A stretch of DNA of 64,000 bases from positions 1-64,000 of the forward strand of contig MLAK01000544.1 in the NCBI GenBank assembly GCA_001839685.1, in the 5' to 3' direction. Below, in pieces: positions 48,649-57,707 of this stretch. Numbering within the stretch: position 1 is the stretch's first letter; every line of letters begins with the position of its first letter. Position numbers and translations under genes: made by a program. The notes under the pieces were generated by a model. It searched no databases and was not told the origin of the DNA. It saw only the letters and a program-made list of their open reading frames with translations. The DNA comes from Tritrichomonas foetus (taxonomy: Eukaryota; Parabasalia; Tritrichomonadida; Tritrichomonadidae).

Positions 48649-50943
48649 TTATTTTTTGGTTGGATATGGTTGAGGAACATTAATTGGGAAATTAAATACT
48701 ATTTGTGGTTTGCTTTCTTCCTCAGGTGCATCTCCAAGGAATTCAACAATTTCCATATCTGATGGGGGAATATTTGGTTCAGTTCTAGATACTCTAATTT
48801 CATCAGCTTTAATGCAACATCTAGCAATTGACGCTGCTGTATATCCTTTGCTTGTAAATGCTAGCGTATTAATCGATATTGATGGAATAAGCAAATTATA
48901 TTTTGATAGCCAATAATTCCAGAGTAGAACACGAGTAGAAAAGTTTGGTTTTGGAATTACTATTTGCTTATTAAACAGAGATGTGCATGCTTTTGGTAGC
49001 GTTGGAAATGAAGTTGTCCCTATTAATAACACTCTATCACGTGGCTTGAGTTTTCGAATATTTCTTCGAAGTTGAGCTTTGAATTTCTTTGAGGCATCTG
49101 CTCTTTTCCTTGATCCAAACATTCTATCAATATCATCAATTAAAATGACACAAGGTGCTAATGTTTTTGCTGCTCTCACAAGCATTAGTATGAGAATCCT
49201 TGGAGAAGGAGTTTCTTTTCCAACTAAGACAGATGGGGAAAAATTTAAAAATGTAGCACCTAATGCATTAATTGCAGCTAAAGCTAGTGTCGTTTTACCA
49301 GTTCCTTTGTTTCCTGCAATCAAAACACCTTTGGGAACACCTTGCAAAGTATCTCTCTGACAAGCAAAAGGCAAAACACATTCAATAATCATTTGAGATC
49401 GTATGGAGCCATACGAAGGACCTTTTTCAGGAGAGGGATCCTCATAATCAACAGGAGTGGTAAAATCATATCTTCCTATGAAATCATTAAATGTTGTTGA
49501 TGGATTATTACATGCAATTCCAAGTCCTACAAGCTGGGCAAGAATTTCTTCATCGGACATTTTGAGAGGGTCACGAACACGTTTTGCTTTCTTTTTCTTT
49601 TGTCGAGGAGCTTTAGCTTTTCTACAACGACGCATTTCGAGAACTTTTAAATTCTTTAGTTCTCGGCGAAGTTTAACTTCAACACTTTCAGCTAAATCTG
49701 GTAGCATTGATGTCCACATTTCAGTTCTAACAAGTTCTATATCAAATTCATCATTTGGTTCATGATGTATATTTTCATCAATCCATAATGAATTAAAAGT
49801 TGCAACAGATTCTTGAAGCTCTTTCACACCTTCAGGTACAATTATTTCGACTGCTTTCTTATTTCCTGCATTTGGTGCAGCTTTTGGAGCAGCCTTAGTT
49901 GCTTCTTCACCTTTTTTCTTTGGTCTTTTCTCATCAAGTTTTTGATAATATGATTCTAATTCTGGTTCTGGCATGAACTCTACTTTTTCTAGAAGCATCC
50001 TTGTAACATTCATTTTTGCTTTGATATTAGGTCCTTTTCCTGTGCTACTTTTTGTTTCATTATAAAATTCAGCGCAGAGATCATCTAACTTTCTTCGAAG
50101 GTCTACTGATTTATTATCTTCTAACCATGTTTTTGTTACTTCTTTAGCTGCTTCTAACTCTTGAGTTCGCATTTTTTCTTCCTCTTTCCTTCTTTTGACA
50201 GTTCTTTCAACTTTTTCTCTTGTTTCAGTCGATATATCATCAGGTTTCATTCCAATAATGATTTCTTCAATATCTCTCCTTCCATTTTCATGAGTTCTCA
50301 GACTGTATTTTCTCATAAAAGTTTTGATAATATTTGCCGATTTTTCTCGATCAGAAAGTTTGGCTTGCCTTGTCATCTGATCTTGCTGTTTTTGAACGCC
50401 CAATTTCATCAACGTCTCATGTCTAGCATGTCTTGCTCGTTCAACTCTTTGTATTAAAAGTGTTGCTTCTTCTAGTGTCATTGGCATTTGTTTCGTCATC
50501 TCTTGTGCTATTTTTGCTTCATCAAATTGCTTTTTAAATTTACGAATTAGATCTTCGCGCGTATAATATGCTGATCCTTCATCATCTTTTACTATTCTTG
50601 GAATGGGAATTTCAAGATCAATTGATTGCGCTTGAGCCATTATGGTTTGTGTAATTAAAGCCCAACTATTCCCTTCCCAACTTTCCAAGCTCCATATTAA
50701 TTCCAATAAACGTGTAACAGTTTTTAATAAAAGGTCTCGAATATTTATTCTTCTTTGTGTTTGAATAGTTTGATCATAACATTCTTCAAGCATTCCATAT
50801 ATTTTTAAATATTCTGAAATTAAACGTATCGAGGTTAATTGATCCATCCCTGCATTCTCTCCACTGGCTGCATCAACTTCAAGGTTGTCTTGAAGTCTAT
50901 CAATTGCTTCAAGTAGTGTTGAATGAAGTGCTTTACTACTCAT
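48649..50943 (-). CDS. DRC11: DRC11/IQCA-like AAA protein of the nexin-dynein regulatory complex
   Basis: A 764-residue protein. The N-terminal 450 residues are helical and highly charged, and contain the family segments HSTLLEAIDRLQDNLEV, YLKIYGMLEECYDQTIQTQRR, LLKTVTRLLELIW, and long coiled coils. From about 530 there is one AAA ATPase domain: Walker A AGNKGTGKTT, Walker B CVILIDDIDRMF, and a sensor region VLLIGTTSFP. A Lys-rich segment (KAPRQKKKKAKR) precedes it. This order matches DRC11 (IQCA1 in vertebrates), a distal-lobe subunit of the N-DRC that links outer doublets and controls dynein activity in motile flagella. Walker residues look intact, so ATP binding is likely. Confidence 0.87.
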   Translation of the reverse strand: MSSKALHSTLLEAIDRLQDNLEVDAASGENAGMDQLTSIRLISEYLKIYGMLEECYDQTIQTQRRINIRDLLLKTVTRLLELIWSLESWEGNSWALITQTIMAQAQSIDLEIPIPRIVKDDEGSAYYTREDLIRKFKKQFDEAKIAQEMTKQMPMTLEEATLLIQRVERARHARHETLMKLGVQKQQDQMTRQAKLSDREKSANIIKTFMRKYSLRTHENGRRDIEEIIIGMKPDDISTETREKVERTVKRRKEEEKMRTQELEAAKEVTKTWLEDNKSVDLRRKLDDLCAEFYNETKSSTGKGPNIKAKMNVTRMLLEKVEFMPEPELESYYQKLDEKRPKKKGEEATKAAPKAAPNAGNKKAVEIIVPEGVKELQESVATFNSLWIDENIHHEPNDEFDIELVRTEMWTSMLPDLAESVEVKLRRELKNLKVLEMRRCRKAKAPRQKKKKAKRVRDPLKMSDEEILAQLVGLGIACNNPSTTFNDFIGRYDFTTPVDYEDPSPEKGPSYGSIRSQMIIECVLPFACQRDTLQGVPKGVLIAGNKGTGKTTLALAAINALGATFLNFSPSVLVGKETPSPRILILMLVRAAKTLAPCVILIDDIDRMFGSRKRADASKKFKAQLRRNIRKLKPRDRVLLIGTTSFPTLPKACTSLFNKQIVIPKPNFSTRVLLWNYWLSKYNLLIPSISINTLAFTSKGYTAASIARCCIKADEIRVSRTEPNIPPSDMEIVEFLGDAPEEESKPQIVFNFPINVPQPYPTKK

Positions 50944-52871
50944 AATAGTTAAAACGTATTTTCGTCTCAGAAATTCATTGGATAAACCATTTAAAATTGA
51001 ATGTGTTTTTGATGTGAAGCATTTGATAGCCAGATATTTATTCGCTAATTAGAACACAATGCATATAATAATAATATCTACAACTTTTCTGATTGATTTA
51101 TGTGAACTTTGAAACTAGTTTACATAATATATCACTCGAAATATCAATACGAAATTATTGCTTTTAACGTATAGATTTTTCAAAGATTAGAATTATTTGA
51201 AGAAATAGAATGGTGAGTTTCAATGGTTGAGAAGGCAGAATTATTCATTTATTTTGTTTTCATAATCATCCATATGACTTTCATGAAGTGTGAATTCGAT
51301 TCTATATAGCTCAATCATTTCAAACATATGAAATATGCTCGGATGTTTCTTTGTGAAAATGTAGAATATTTCCTCACATCAGGTTCTCCGTATATGACCA
51401 GAAGCCTCTGAGAATGTCTTTTTTCGTACTTGGGTATCTTGATAGAGTGTGAATGATAGAGCTTTTTAATTATATACCACATATTAGCCTTTATTTCAGA
51501 TATAGTTAGCTTCTTCGCTCTGAATTCTGATACAAAATATGAAAATTAATTTTATATTCCACTTATTGTTTTTGGGATATATAATATCTTTTATGATGAG
51601 TTATTATACATAACATCATTATTATGTATTAGAAATCATTTTAATACAAATGAATTTTTCACTAAATAGCATAATATCATGATCCTTTCGAATTTCACAA
51701 TTTGTTTATTTTCTTTCATTACAGGTTGACATGGAGATGATGGATTTCTGGACTTCACGCTGAAATATATGAATTTTATAGTAATACATTCACAATTATT
51801 GCGAGTTTATTGAAGAAAACCAAAAAATTAATGAAATGAAACCAATTAATTCTTTTGATGCTCATAATTTGTCTAGGATTACGCAAACAATTATTAATTG
51901 TTTCACAGTTAACGCCTTAATACTCTGTGAAGTACCTTTTGAACGCAGTAATACTCTGTGAAGGACTAAAAATATATTAGATTTTTAGGATTTTTATTGA
52001 GTCATTTTTTAATTTGGATTCTTCTCAATATTTAATTAATGAATTAGAAATCATGTCAGGTATACTTTTACAGATATTTATAATTCTCCATACAGATACC
52101 ATTTTTTATTTCTCCATTTTACATCATAATTGTTGAAACCAAATTATTTCATTTTAATATTTAGAAATCTTGATGTCTAAAATCGTAATATCAGGAAATT
52201 TCGCAACATAATTTTAAACCATGAGTGTTTATTGATTATTTATCAAGTCATTTGAAAAGCACCAATTTGATATGAATTTTCCAGAAATACTCAAATTTGA
52301 TAAATTTTTATGCTGGATATTAACGAATAAATAAAAAAAAGTTTTGAGTACAATTGTAAACAGATCAATTCTGAAAAAATAAATGGTCATATAACATCTA
52401 TCAAATCCCAAAAATTTCAGGAAAATCATAAGTATATCAGACAACAGAGCGAACTTGCTCAGAAGGTAAATCTCGAAAAACACTATTCAATTGAAATTGT
52501 GAGAAAACTATACGAATTTTTGAATAAAACTATTTTATTTTTCACAAAATTTATTTCTTCTCAAAAATCTCGGAAACTTATTTTGCTTTTTCACATTTTC
52601 AAAAATGACATTTATTGTAACAACCCAACGATTAACTTTTTGCATTTTTTCATTGAGACATTTTCTCCTTTTTCACAAATAAATTGTTTACTTTATAAAT
52701 TATTCGGTACTCATTTCATTGCTTTTCTGCATACCTCCTGCAATATTTCTTCTCAATTTTTATCCATAAAATGTTCAAACATCTCAAATCTTATCATCGT
52801 TTTTCCCTCCATTCCCTCATTTTGAATATCAGTTCATAGCCAAGAAATTTGACTTCACATTTTGCTTGATA
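50944..52871. other. Long intergenic region, no supported gene
   Basis: About 1.9 kb between divergent genes. The ORF at 52499-52825 is Phe/Ser/Ile-rich without domain features and is likely chance. A two-copy tandem repeat is at 51911-51972. Confidence 0.5.
51911..51972. repeat. 31-bp tandem duplication (two copies)
   Basis: Two adjacent copies start at 51911 and 51942; both contain AACGC and the shared core TAATACTCTGTGAAG (51918-51932 and 51949-51963). Small local duplication; function unknown. Confidence 0.7.
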
Positions 52872-54245
52872 ATGGAATTACCATTTGCCGAGTCATGGAA
52901 GATCAAGATGATCGAACCAATCCGTAAGAGTACACGCCAAGAGCGTGAAGAGTGGATCAAGAAAGCCCACTACAACGTTTTTCAATTACCATCCGAAGCT
53001 GTCTATATCGATTGCATCACAGATTCAGGTACCGGCTCTATGAGCCACGGCCAATGGGCCGAAATGATGCTTGGTGATGAAAGCTATGCTGGAGCCAACT
53101 CCTTCTTCAAGCTCAAGAAGATGATCACCGACATCACAGGATTCGAATATGTTATCCCAACTCACCAAGGTCGTGCCGCTGAAAACGTTCTCTTCTCATA
53201 CCTCGTCCACGATGGCGACTGCTGCCCAGGAAACTCCCACTTCGATACCACAAAGGGTCACATCGAAGCTCGTAAGGCCATCGCCCTCGATTGCACAATC
53301 GACGAAGCCAAGGATACACAGCTTGAAATTCCATTCAAAGGAAACGTTGATGTTGCCAAGCTTGAAAAGGCATTCAATGATTACAAAGGAAAGATCCCAT
53401 TCGCCATTGTCACAATCACCAACAACACAGCCGGAGGCCAACCAGTCTCAATGAAGAACCTTCGTGAGTGCAGCGAACTCTGCAAGAAATACAATATCCC
53501 ACTCATCTTCGATTCTGCTCGTTTTGCAGAAAACGCTTACTTCATCAAAGTCCGCGAAGAAGGATATGCCGATAAGACAATCAAGGAGATCTGCAAGGAA
53601 ATGTTCTCATATGCCGATGGTATGACAATGTCCGCCAAGAAGGACGCTATCGTCAACATGGGTGGTTTCATTGCCACAAGGAAGCAAGACTGGTACGAAG
53701 GCGCCAAAGGATTCTGCATCCAATTCGAAGGCTACCTTACTTATGGTGGAATGAGCGGCAGAGACATGAACGCACTTGCTGTCGGCCTCGACGAAAACAC
53801 TGAATTCCATAACCTCGAAACACGTATCAAGCAAGTCGAATACCTTGCCAGGCGTCTTGACGAATTCGGAATCCCATACCAAAGACCAGCTGGTGGCCAT
53901 GCCATCTTCATCGATGCTCCAAAGGTCCTCACACACGTTCCAAAGGAGGAATTCCCAGCCCAAACACTTACAATCGAACTTTACCTCGAAGCTGGTATCC
54001 GTGGATGCGAAATCGGTTATCTCCTTGCCGATCGTGACCCAGTTACACACGAAAACCGCTTTGGTGGAAATGATTTCCTCAGACTCGCCATCCCAAGAAG
54101 AGTTTACACAAACAATCACATGGATGTCATCGCTGTGGCCCTCAAGAACGTTTTCGACCGCCGCGAAAGCATCACTCACGGAGTCAAGATCGCTTGGGAA
54201 GCACCAATCTTACGTCACTTCACAGTCCAATTAGAACGTCTTTAA
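52872..54245 (+). CDS. tnaA: Tryptophanase (beta-eliminating lyase)
   Basis: A 457-residue PLP enzyme of the tryptophanase/tyrosine phenol-lyase family (from the ATG at 52872). Tryptophanase splits L-tryptophan into indole, pyruvate and ammonia. Family features include IDCITDSGTGSMS, PTHQGRAAEN, the ITNNTAGGQPVS segment, the DSARFAENAYFIK strand and the PLP-binding Lys in MSAKKDA. The C-terminus LRHFTVQLERL and the GYLLADRDP segment favour tryptophanase over tyrosine phenol-lyase. Substrate choice cannot be fully proven by eye. Trichomonads excrete indole and their tryptophanase is a known candidate for transfer from bacteria. The gene is visibly richer in C-ending codons than the flanks; this also occurs in V-ATPase B here, so it marks high expression rather than recent transfer. 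Confidence 0.93.
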   Translation: MELPFAESWKIKMIEPIRKSTRQEREEWIKKAHYNVFQLPSEAVYIDCITDSGTGSMSHGQWAEMMLGDESYAGANSFFKLKKMITDITGFEYVIPTHQGRAAENVLFSYLVHDGDCCPGNSHFDTTKGHIEARKAIALDCTIDEAKDTQLEIPFKGNVDVAKLEKAFNDYKGKIPFAIVTITNNTAGGQPVSMKNLRECSELCKKYNIPLIFDSARFAENAYFIKVREEGYADKTIKEICKEMFSYADGMTMSAKKDAIVNMGGFIATRKQDWYEGAKGFCIQFEGYLTYGGMSGRDMNALAVGLDENTEFHNLETRIKQVEYLARRLDEFGIPYQRPAGGHAIFIDAPKVLTHVPKEEFPAQTLTIELYLEAGIRGCEIGYLLADRDPVTHENRFGGNDFLRLAIPRRVYTNNHMDVIAVALKNVFDRRESITHGVKIAWEAPILRHFTVQLERL

Positions 54246-54612
54246 ACAGGATAGTGTGATACTTTTTTCTTTTTCGTTATTTTTATCTTTTTTTTTTGTA
54301 TAATTTTCAGGATTCGTTTCATGCTATGTTCAATGAAATGAATGACTCTATCCATAGTTATTCGAAATCCCATGATTTCCACACTTTTCTCCAACTCCAT
54401 CAAATATTCACATCACAATAGTTTATCCTTGAACAATATGAAAAAGTTGTTCTCACATTGAAAGTTAACACCAACTCTCAAATTGAGAGTCCCAATCAAA
54501 CCTATTCAAAACAAATTCACCATTTTTTGATTTAAATCACCCATACAAAAAGTTCTCCAAAATATAACGTCTTTTTGTGAGACTTACGAAAATTTTCAAA
54601 AGATTCTTTTTG
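54246..54612. other. Intergenic, no gene seen
   Basis: Spacer between two plus-strand genes with a T-rich 3' flank after the tryptophanase; TTTTTGATG at the end includes the next start codon. Confidence 0.5.
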
Positions 54613-56115
54613 ATGTCTTCCTCGTCTCAGGAAGAGTCAGCTCCCAATGATCAATCAAATAACGAAGGAAAATTGACGGCAACAACCGATGCAATTGCCG
54701 AAGCTCTTGCACGTAATGTCGATACGGGCACATCTCCTTGCCCACCAGATGAAGAGTACCAATATGAAGAATACGAAATAGAAGAGTACGAAGAGGAAGA
54801 AGAAGACGGAAAAGAAGGTAATTCTAATGGAAAGTCAAAAACCAATAATTATGCCCAAAAGTCACCAAACAAAGGTTCACCAACTTCAACAAAATCAGGA
54901 AAAACATCTACTCGAAGTTCGCCGAATAAAGACACGTTTATGACCCAAAATACAGCTTTATACGATTCTCAAACTTCAACGAGTTCAAGTCGAAGCCCAA
55001 GTCGATCAAGTCCAAACTCCAACGGAAAAGGTTCAACATTTGGGAAATCTAATAATCGAAATTACAGTAAGTCAAAAGTCCCGCCATTAAATAAATCATA
55101 TAATTTAGGCCAACAATCAAATGATGCTGATAAAGCATTGGACCTCCTTATCCGTGATGGAGTGATACCTTCTAGTGATTGTCGGGAGCCTGTTTTAAAC
55201 GCAATTAATCGGAAAAAGATTGAAGCCTTATTTCATGCAGATTATGAATCAGCAGAGGTCTACGAAAATGCAGCACAGACAATTTTAAATAGTGAAGTTG
55301 AAAGTGCACTTGCTAATCGTGATAGCCACCAACAAAAGCTGCGGGAAAATCGAAATCACATTCTAAAGAAAAAATTAAAAGACACAGAAGAAAAATATCA
55401 AAAGAAAATTCAGAGTAATTCGGAAGAGTGCGAAAGAAGACTCGAGGAAGCTGAGAGACTCCAACAAGAAGAAATAGAGCAATTTAAAGAGAATTGGAAA
55501 AATCCTGAGTATATTAAACAATACTGTAAACCTTCAGCAAAAATGCTCCAATTAAGATACGTTGAAAAAAAGCTAGCTTTAACAAAACGTTATTCGGATG
55601 CAGTCATGCAAAGAAAGATTGGAGATCGTCAACAGCAAATTGAGCAAGAAAATATTCAAAAAAATCTCGAAATACAAATGAAAACAGATTTCACTAAAAT
55701 GAGAGAGCGACATAAAGCAGAAATAGAAAGAATTGAATTTCATTATGATCAAATGAATTCTGGTCTTGAGGCGCGAATGAAAAGAGAGCTGGCTTCAATT
55801 CAATTTGCTATGAAACAAAACAGTGAAATTAGACAACCTGACGTAATGAGACAAAAATGGAGAATGGCCAGCACGGGCCAATTAAAATCACCTCAAACTT
55901 CCCTTCCAACACCTCGTACCAAACAAAAGTTAGATAAGTTCAAGAATGAAAGAAATGTTCAAATTGTGGTGAATCCTTTCGATGACAGCCAACTTGGAAA
56001 ACTTCCTGTTTCATCTTTCCGTTCAGCTAAGAGGCAGGGAATCGGACTTTCGACTGCACGCTCGAGATCAAGCATGGGATCTCGATCCAGATTTCCAAAT
56101 TTGAATCATTCATGA
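54613..56115 (+). CDS. Hypothetical coiled-coil protein
   Basis: About 500 residues from the ATG at 54613; the in-frame extension to 54577 adds 12 residues. It is organised as a disordered acidic and Ser/Thr/Asn-rich first third (with a poly-Glu patch and SPNK-type repeats at 75-145), a short helical block (ALDLLIRDGVIPSSDCREPVLN, about residues 175-195), a long coiled coil (about 220-405; heptad-like Glu/Lys/Gln sequence), and a basic Ser/Arg tail. Such proteins are frequent in the trichomonad cytoskeleton. It matches no family that can be named; function unknown. Confidence 0.72.
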   Translation: MSSSSQEESAPNDQSNNEGKLTATTDAIAEALARNVDTGTSPCPPDEEYQYEEYEIEEYEEEEEDGKEGNSNGKSKTNNYAQKSPNKGSPTSTKSGKTSTRSSPNKDTFMTQNTALYDSQTSTSSSRSPSRSSPNSNGKGSTFGKSNNRNYSKSKVPPLNKSYNLGQQSNDADKALDLLIRDGVIPSSDCREPVLNAINRKKIEALFHADYESAEVYENAAQTILNSEVESALANRDSHQQKLRENRNHILKKKLKDTEEKYQKKIQSNSEECERRLEEAERLQQEEIEQFKENWKNPEYIKQYCKPSAKMLQLRYVEKKLALTKRYSDAVMQRKIGDRQQQIEQENIQKNLEIQMKTDFTKMRERHKAEIERIEFHYDQMNSGLEARMKRELASIQFAMKQNSEIRQPDVMRQKWRMASTGQLKSPQTSLPTPRTKQKLDKFKNERNVQIVVNPFDDSQLGKLPVSSFRSAKRQGIGLSTARSRSSMGSRSRFPNLNHS

Positions 56116-56492
56116 TTGTTAAAAAGGCAAAGGAAAATTAAATTTATGGAAAAAAGAAAAGAAAAAGAAAAACACGCGTTTGAAAAAAAGAATATTATTT
56201 TATTTGTAAACATATTATACATTATTTAGAGATTTCTTTGTTTTTTTTAAAAACTTTTATTTCTTTACATATGTTACATGATGATGTAAAGAATAATGGT
56301 TTTCCACCTCTCATTCATTCCTTTTTATTCGTTTTTTTTTCATGGTGAATCTCTATTCTACTTAAGACTCAACATAAACACAAACAGAAAAAAATATAAA
56401 ACAAATTAACTAATATACACAATTTAATATAACATAAATAACAACAACTTTTTTTTCTTCTATCAATAAAACATAAATAAACAAAACAATTT
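56116..56492. other. Intergenic, no gene seen
   Basis: Spacer between convergent genes, with poly-T and poly-A tracts. No gene. Confidence 0.55.
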
Positions 56493-57515
56493 TTAACTTC
56501 CTCTAGTAATCACCTGCTGCAAAAATGGATGCTTTAGTGCATCAATCGCCGTAATTCTCTTGCTTGGACATGGCTCCAGCATTTTCCCCAGTAAGTCATA
56601 AACTGAATCAGGTAACTTTAATTCAAATATATGAGGATTGTAAGCTATAACGATTAATTTTATGTCTGTGTTTTTGGTTTCATAAGGGAATTTCACTTTT
56701 CTATTACATTCTGCAGCTGCTTCATGAATTCTTTGGGTTCCCAAGATACTTGCTATTTGTCCAAGTGTCATAAGATCGTCAGTATTACTGAAAAAAGGGT
56801 ATCTGCGTGTGAGAATTGACAAAAGAATAACACCAGCACTCCAAACATCAACCACTGAAGTAATTTTTTCTGATCTCATTAATAATTCAGGCGCTCGATA
56901 AGAAATTGAGCCAGATGAAATAAATTCCATCGGCTTTTGATTTTCTGAATTTTTTGGATTCATTAAATCTTGCTCAAGACATGGATTTTCAGAGTGTGAA
57001 ACGTTTTCTTCATTTGGATTGGATAAATAACGACTAAATTGAAACCCTATTAATTTGCCTTGTGAGTTTGATGGATTAAATAAATAATTTGACGGTTTCA
57101 CATCAAAATGCGCAATATTTTTCCTATGGAGATACGCAAGAGCATTCATGAGCCCATTAATATACCAATATACTGCAACATTATTAAATTTGTTAATTAT
57201 TGTTGGAAGAGGCTTGTTTTCAAAGTAGGGAAGAATCATATAAAAAATTATATTATTATTACTTTTTTTGATGAATATTTTTCGTGCTGAAATTATATGT
57301 ACGTTGTTACATATTCGAAGCATTTTGAATTCATGAAAAAACCGTTGTGGCGTCATGTTCCAATACAAAGTTTTCATCGCATATTGATTTCCGCTTCTTT
57401 TGTATTTCACGAGAGATACTGTAGATGAAGAGCTATGCGTAATTTCACTGACAATTTCAAATAGGTCGGTAATTTCTCCTTGAATCTCTTCAGCTACATC
57501 GCTTTTTTCATTCAT
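56493..57515 (-). CDS. CDC7-like protein kinase homologue, predicted pseudokinase
   Basis: A 340-residue protein with a full-length kinase fold. Affinity to CDC7 (the DDK kinase that fires replication origins) is seen in HFDVKPSNYLFN (CDC7: HRDVKPSNFLYN), the activation-segment end SISYRAPELLM, and especially VVDVWSAGVILLSILTRRYPFF followed by DDLMTLGQIASILGTQRIHEAA, which matches CDC7 closely. The long CDC7 kinase inserts are absent. Three catalytic features are damaged: the glycine loop reads ITHSSSSTVSLV, the HRD Arg is Phe, and the DFG motif is replaced by GFQ (LIGFQFSRY), removing the metal-binding Asp. The Lys in YAMKTL and the catalytic-loop Asp remain. It is likely inactive or very atypical. 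It lies next to ORC1 on the same strand. Confidence 0.82.
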   Translation of the reverse strand: MNEKSDVAEEIQGEITDLFEIVSEITHSSSSTVSLVKYKRSGNQYAMKTLYWNMTPQRFFHEFKMLRICNNVHIISARKIFIKKSNNNIIFYMILPYFENKPLPTIINKFNNVAVYWYINGLMNALAYLHRKNIAHFDVKPSNYLFNPSNSQGKLIGFQFSRYLSNPNEENVSHSENPCLEQDLMNPKNSENQKPMEFISSGSISYRAPELLMRSEKITSVVDVWSAGVILLSILTRRYPFFSNTDDLMTLGQIASILGTQRIHEAAAECNRKVKFPYETKNTDIKLIVIAYNPHIFELKLPDSVYDLLGKMLEPCPSKRITAIDALKHPFLQQVITRGS

Positions 57516-57526
57516 TCACCATTAAA

Positions 57527-57536
57527 TAAACGGCCA
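57527..57536 (-). promoter_or_regulatory. TGGCCGTTTA promoter-like motif
   Basis: Sense-strand variant of AGACCGTTTA, 11 nt before the ATG at 57515; extended match CCGTTTATTTA. Confidence 0.4.
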
Positions 57537-57707
57537 CAATTGAAAAGGAAGAAATTTCGTCTTCAACATAAAATATTTTTCGAATTAAATCACATAAATA
57601 GATTGATGAGATAAGATTTCATATTGTTGTAAAATATTTAAAAGAAATCTTTCAATGTGAAATATCTATAAAATTTTATTAAAATATAATCAGCTAGAAA
57701 AGTATAA

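Noticed and set aside
52499..52825. 108-codon ORF upstream of tryptophanase
   Set aside because: Composition is AT-driven (Phe, Ser, Ile), there are no motifs, and the true start of the lyase is downstream.
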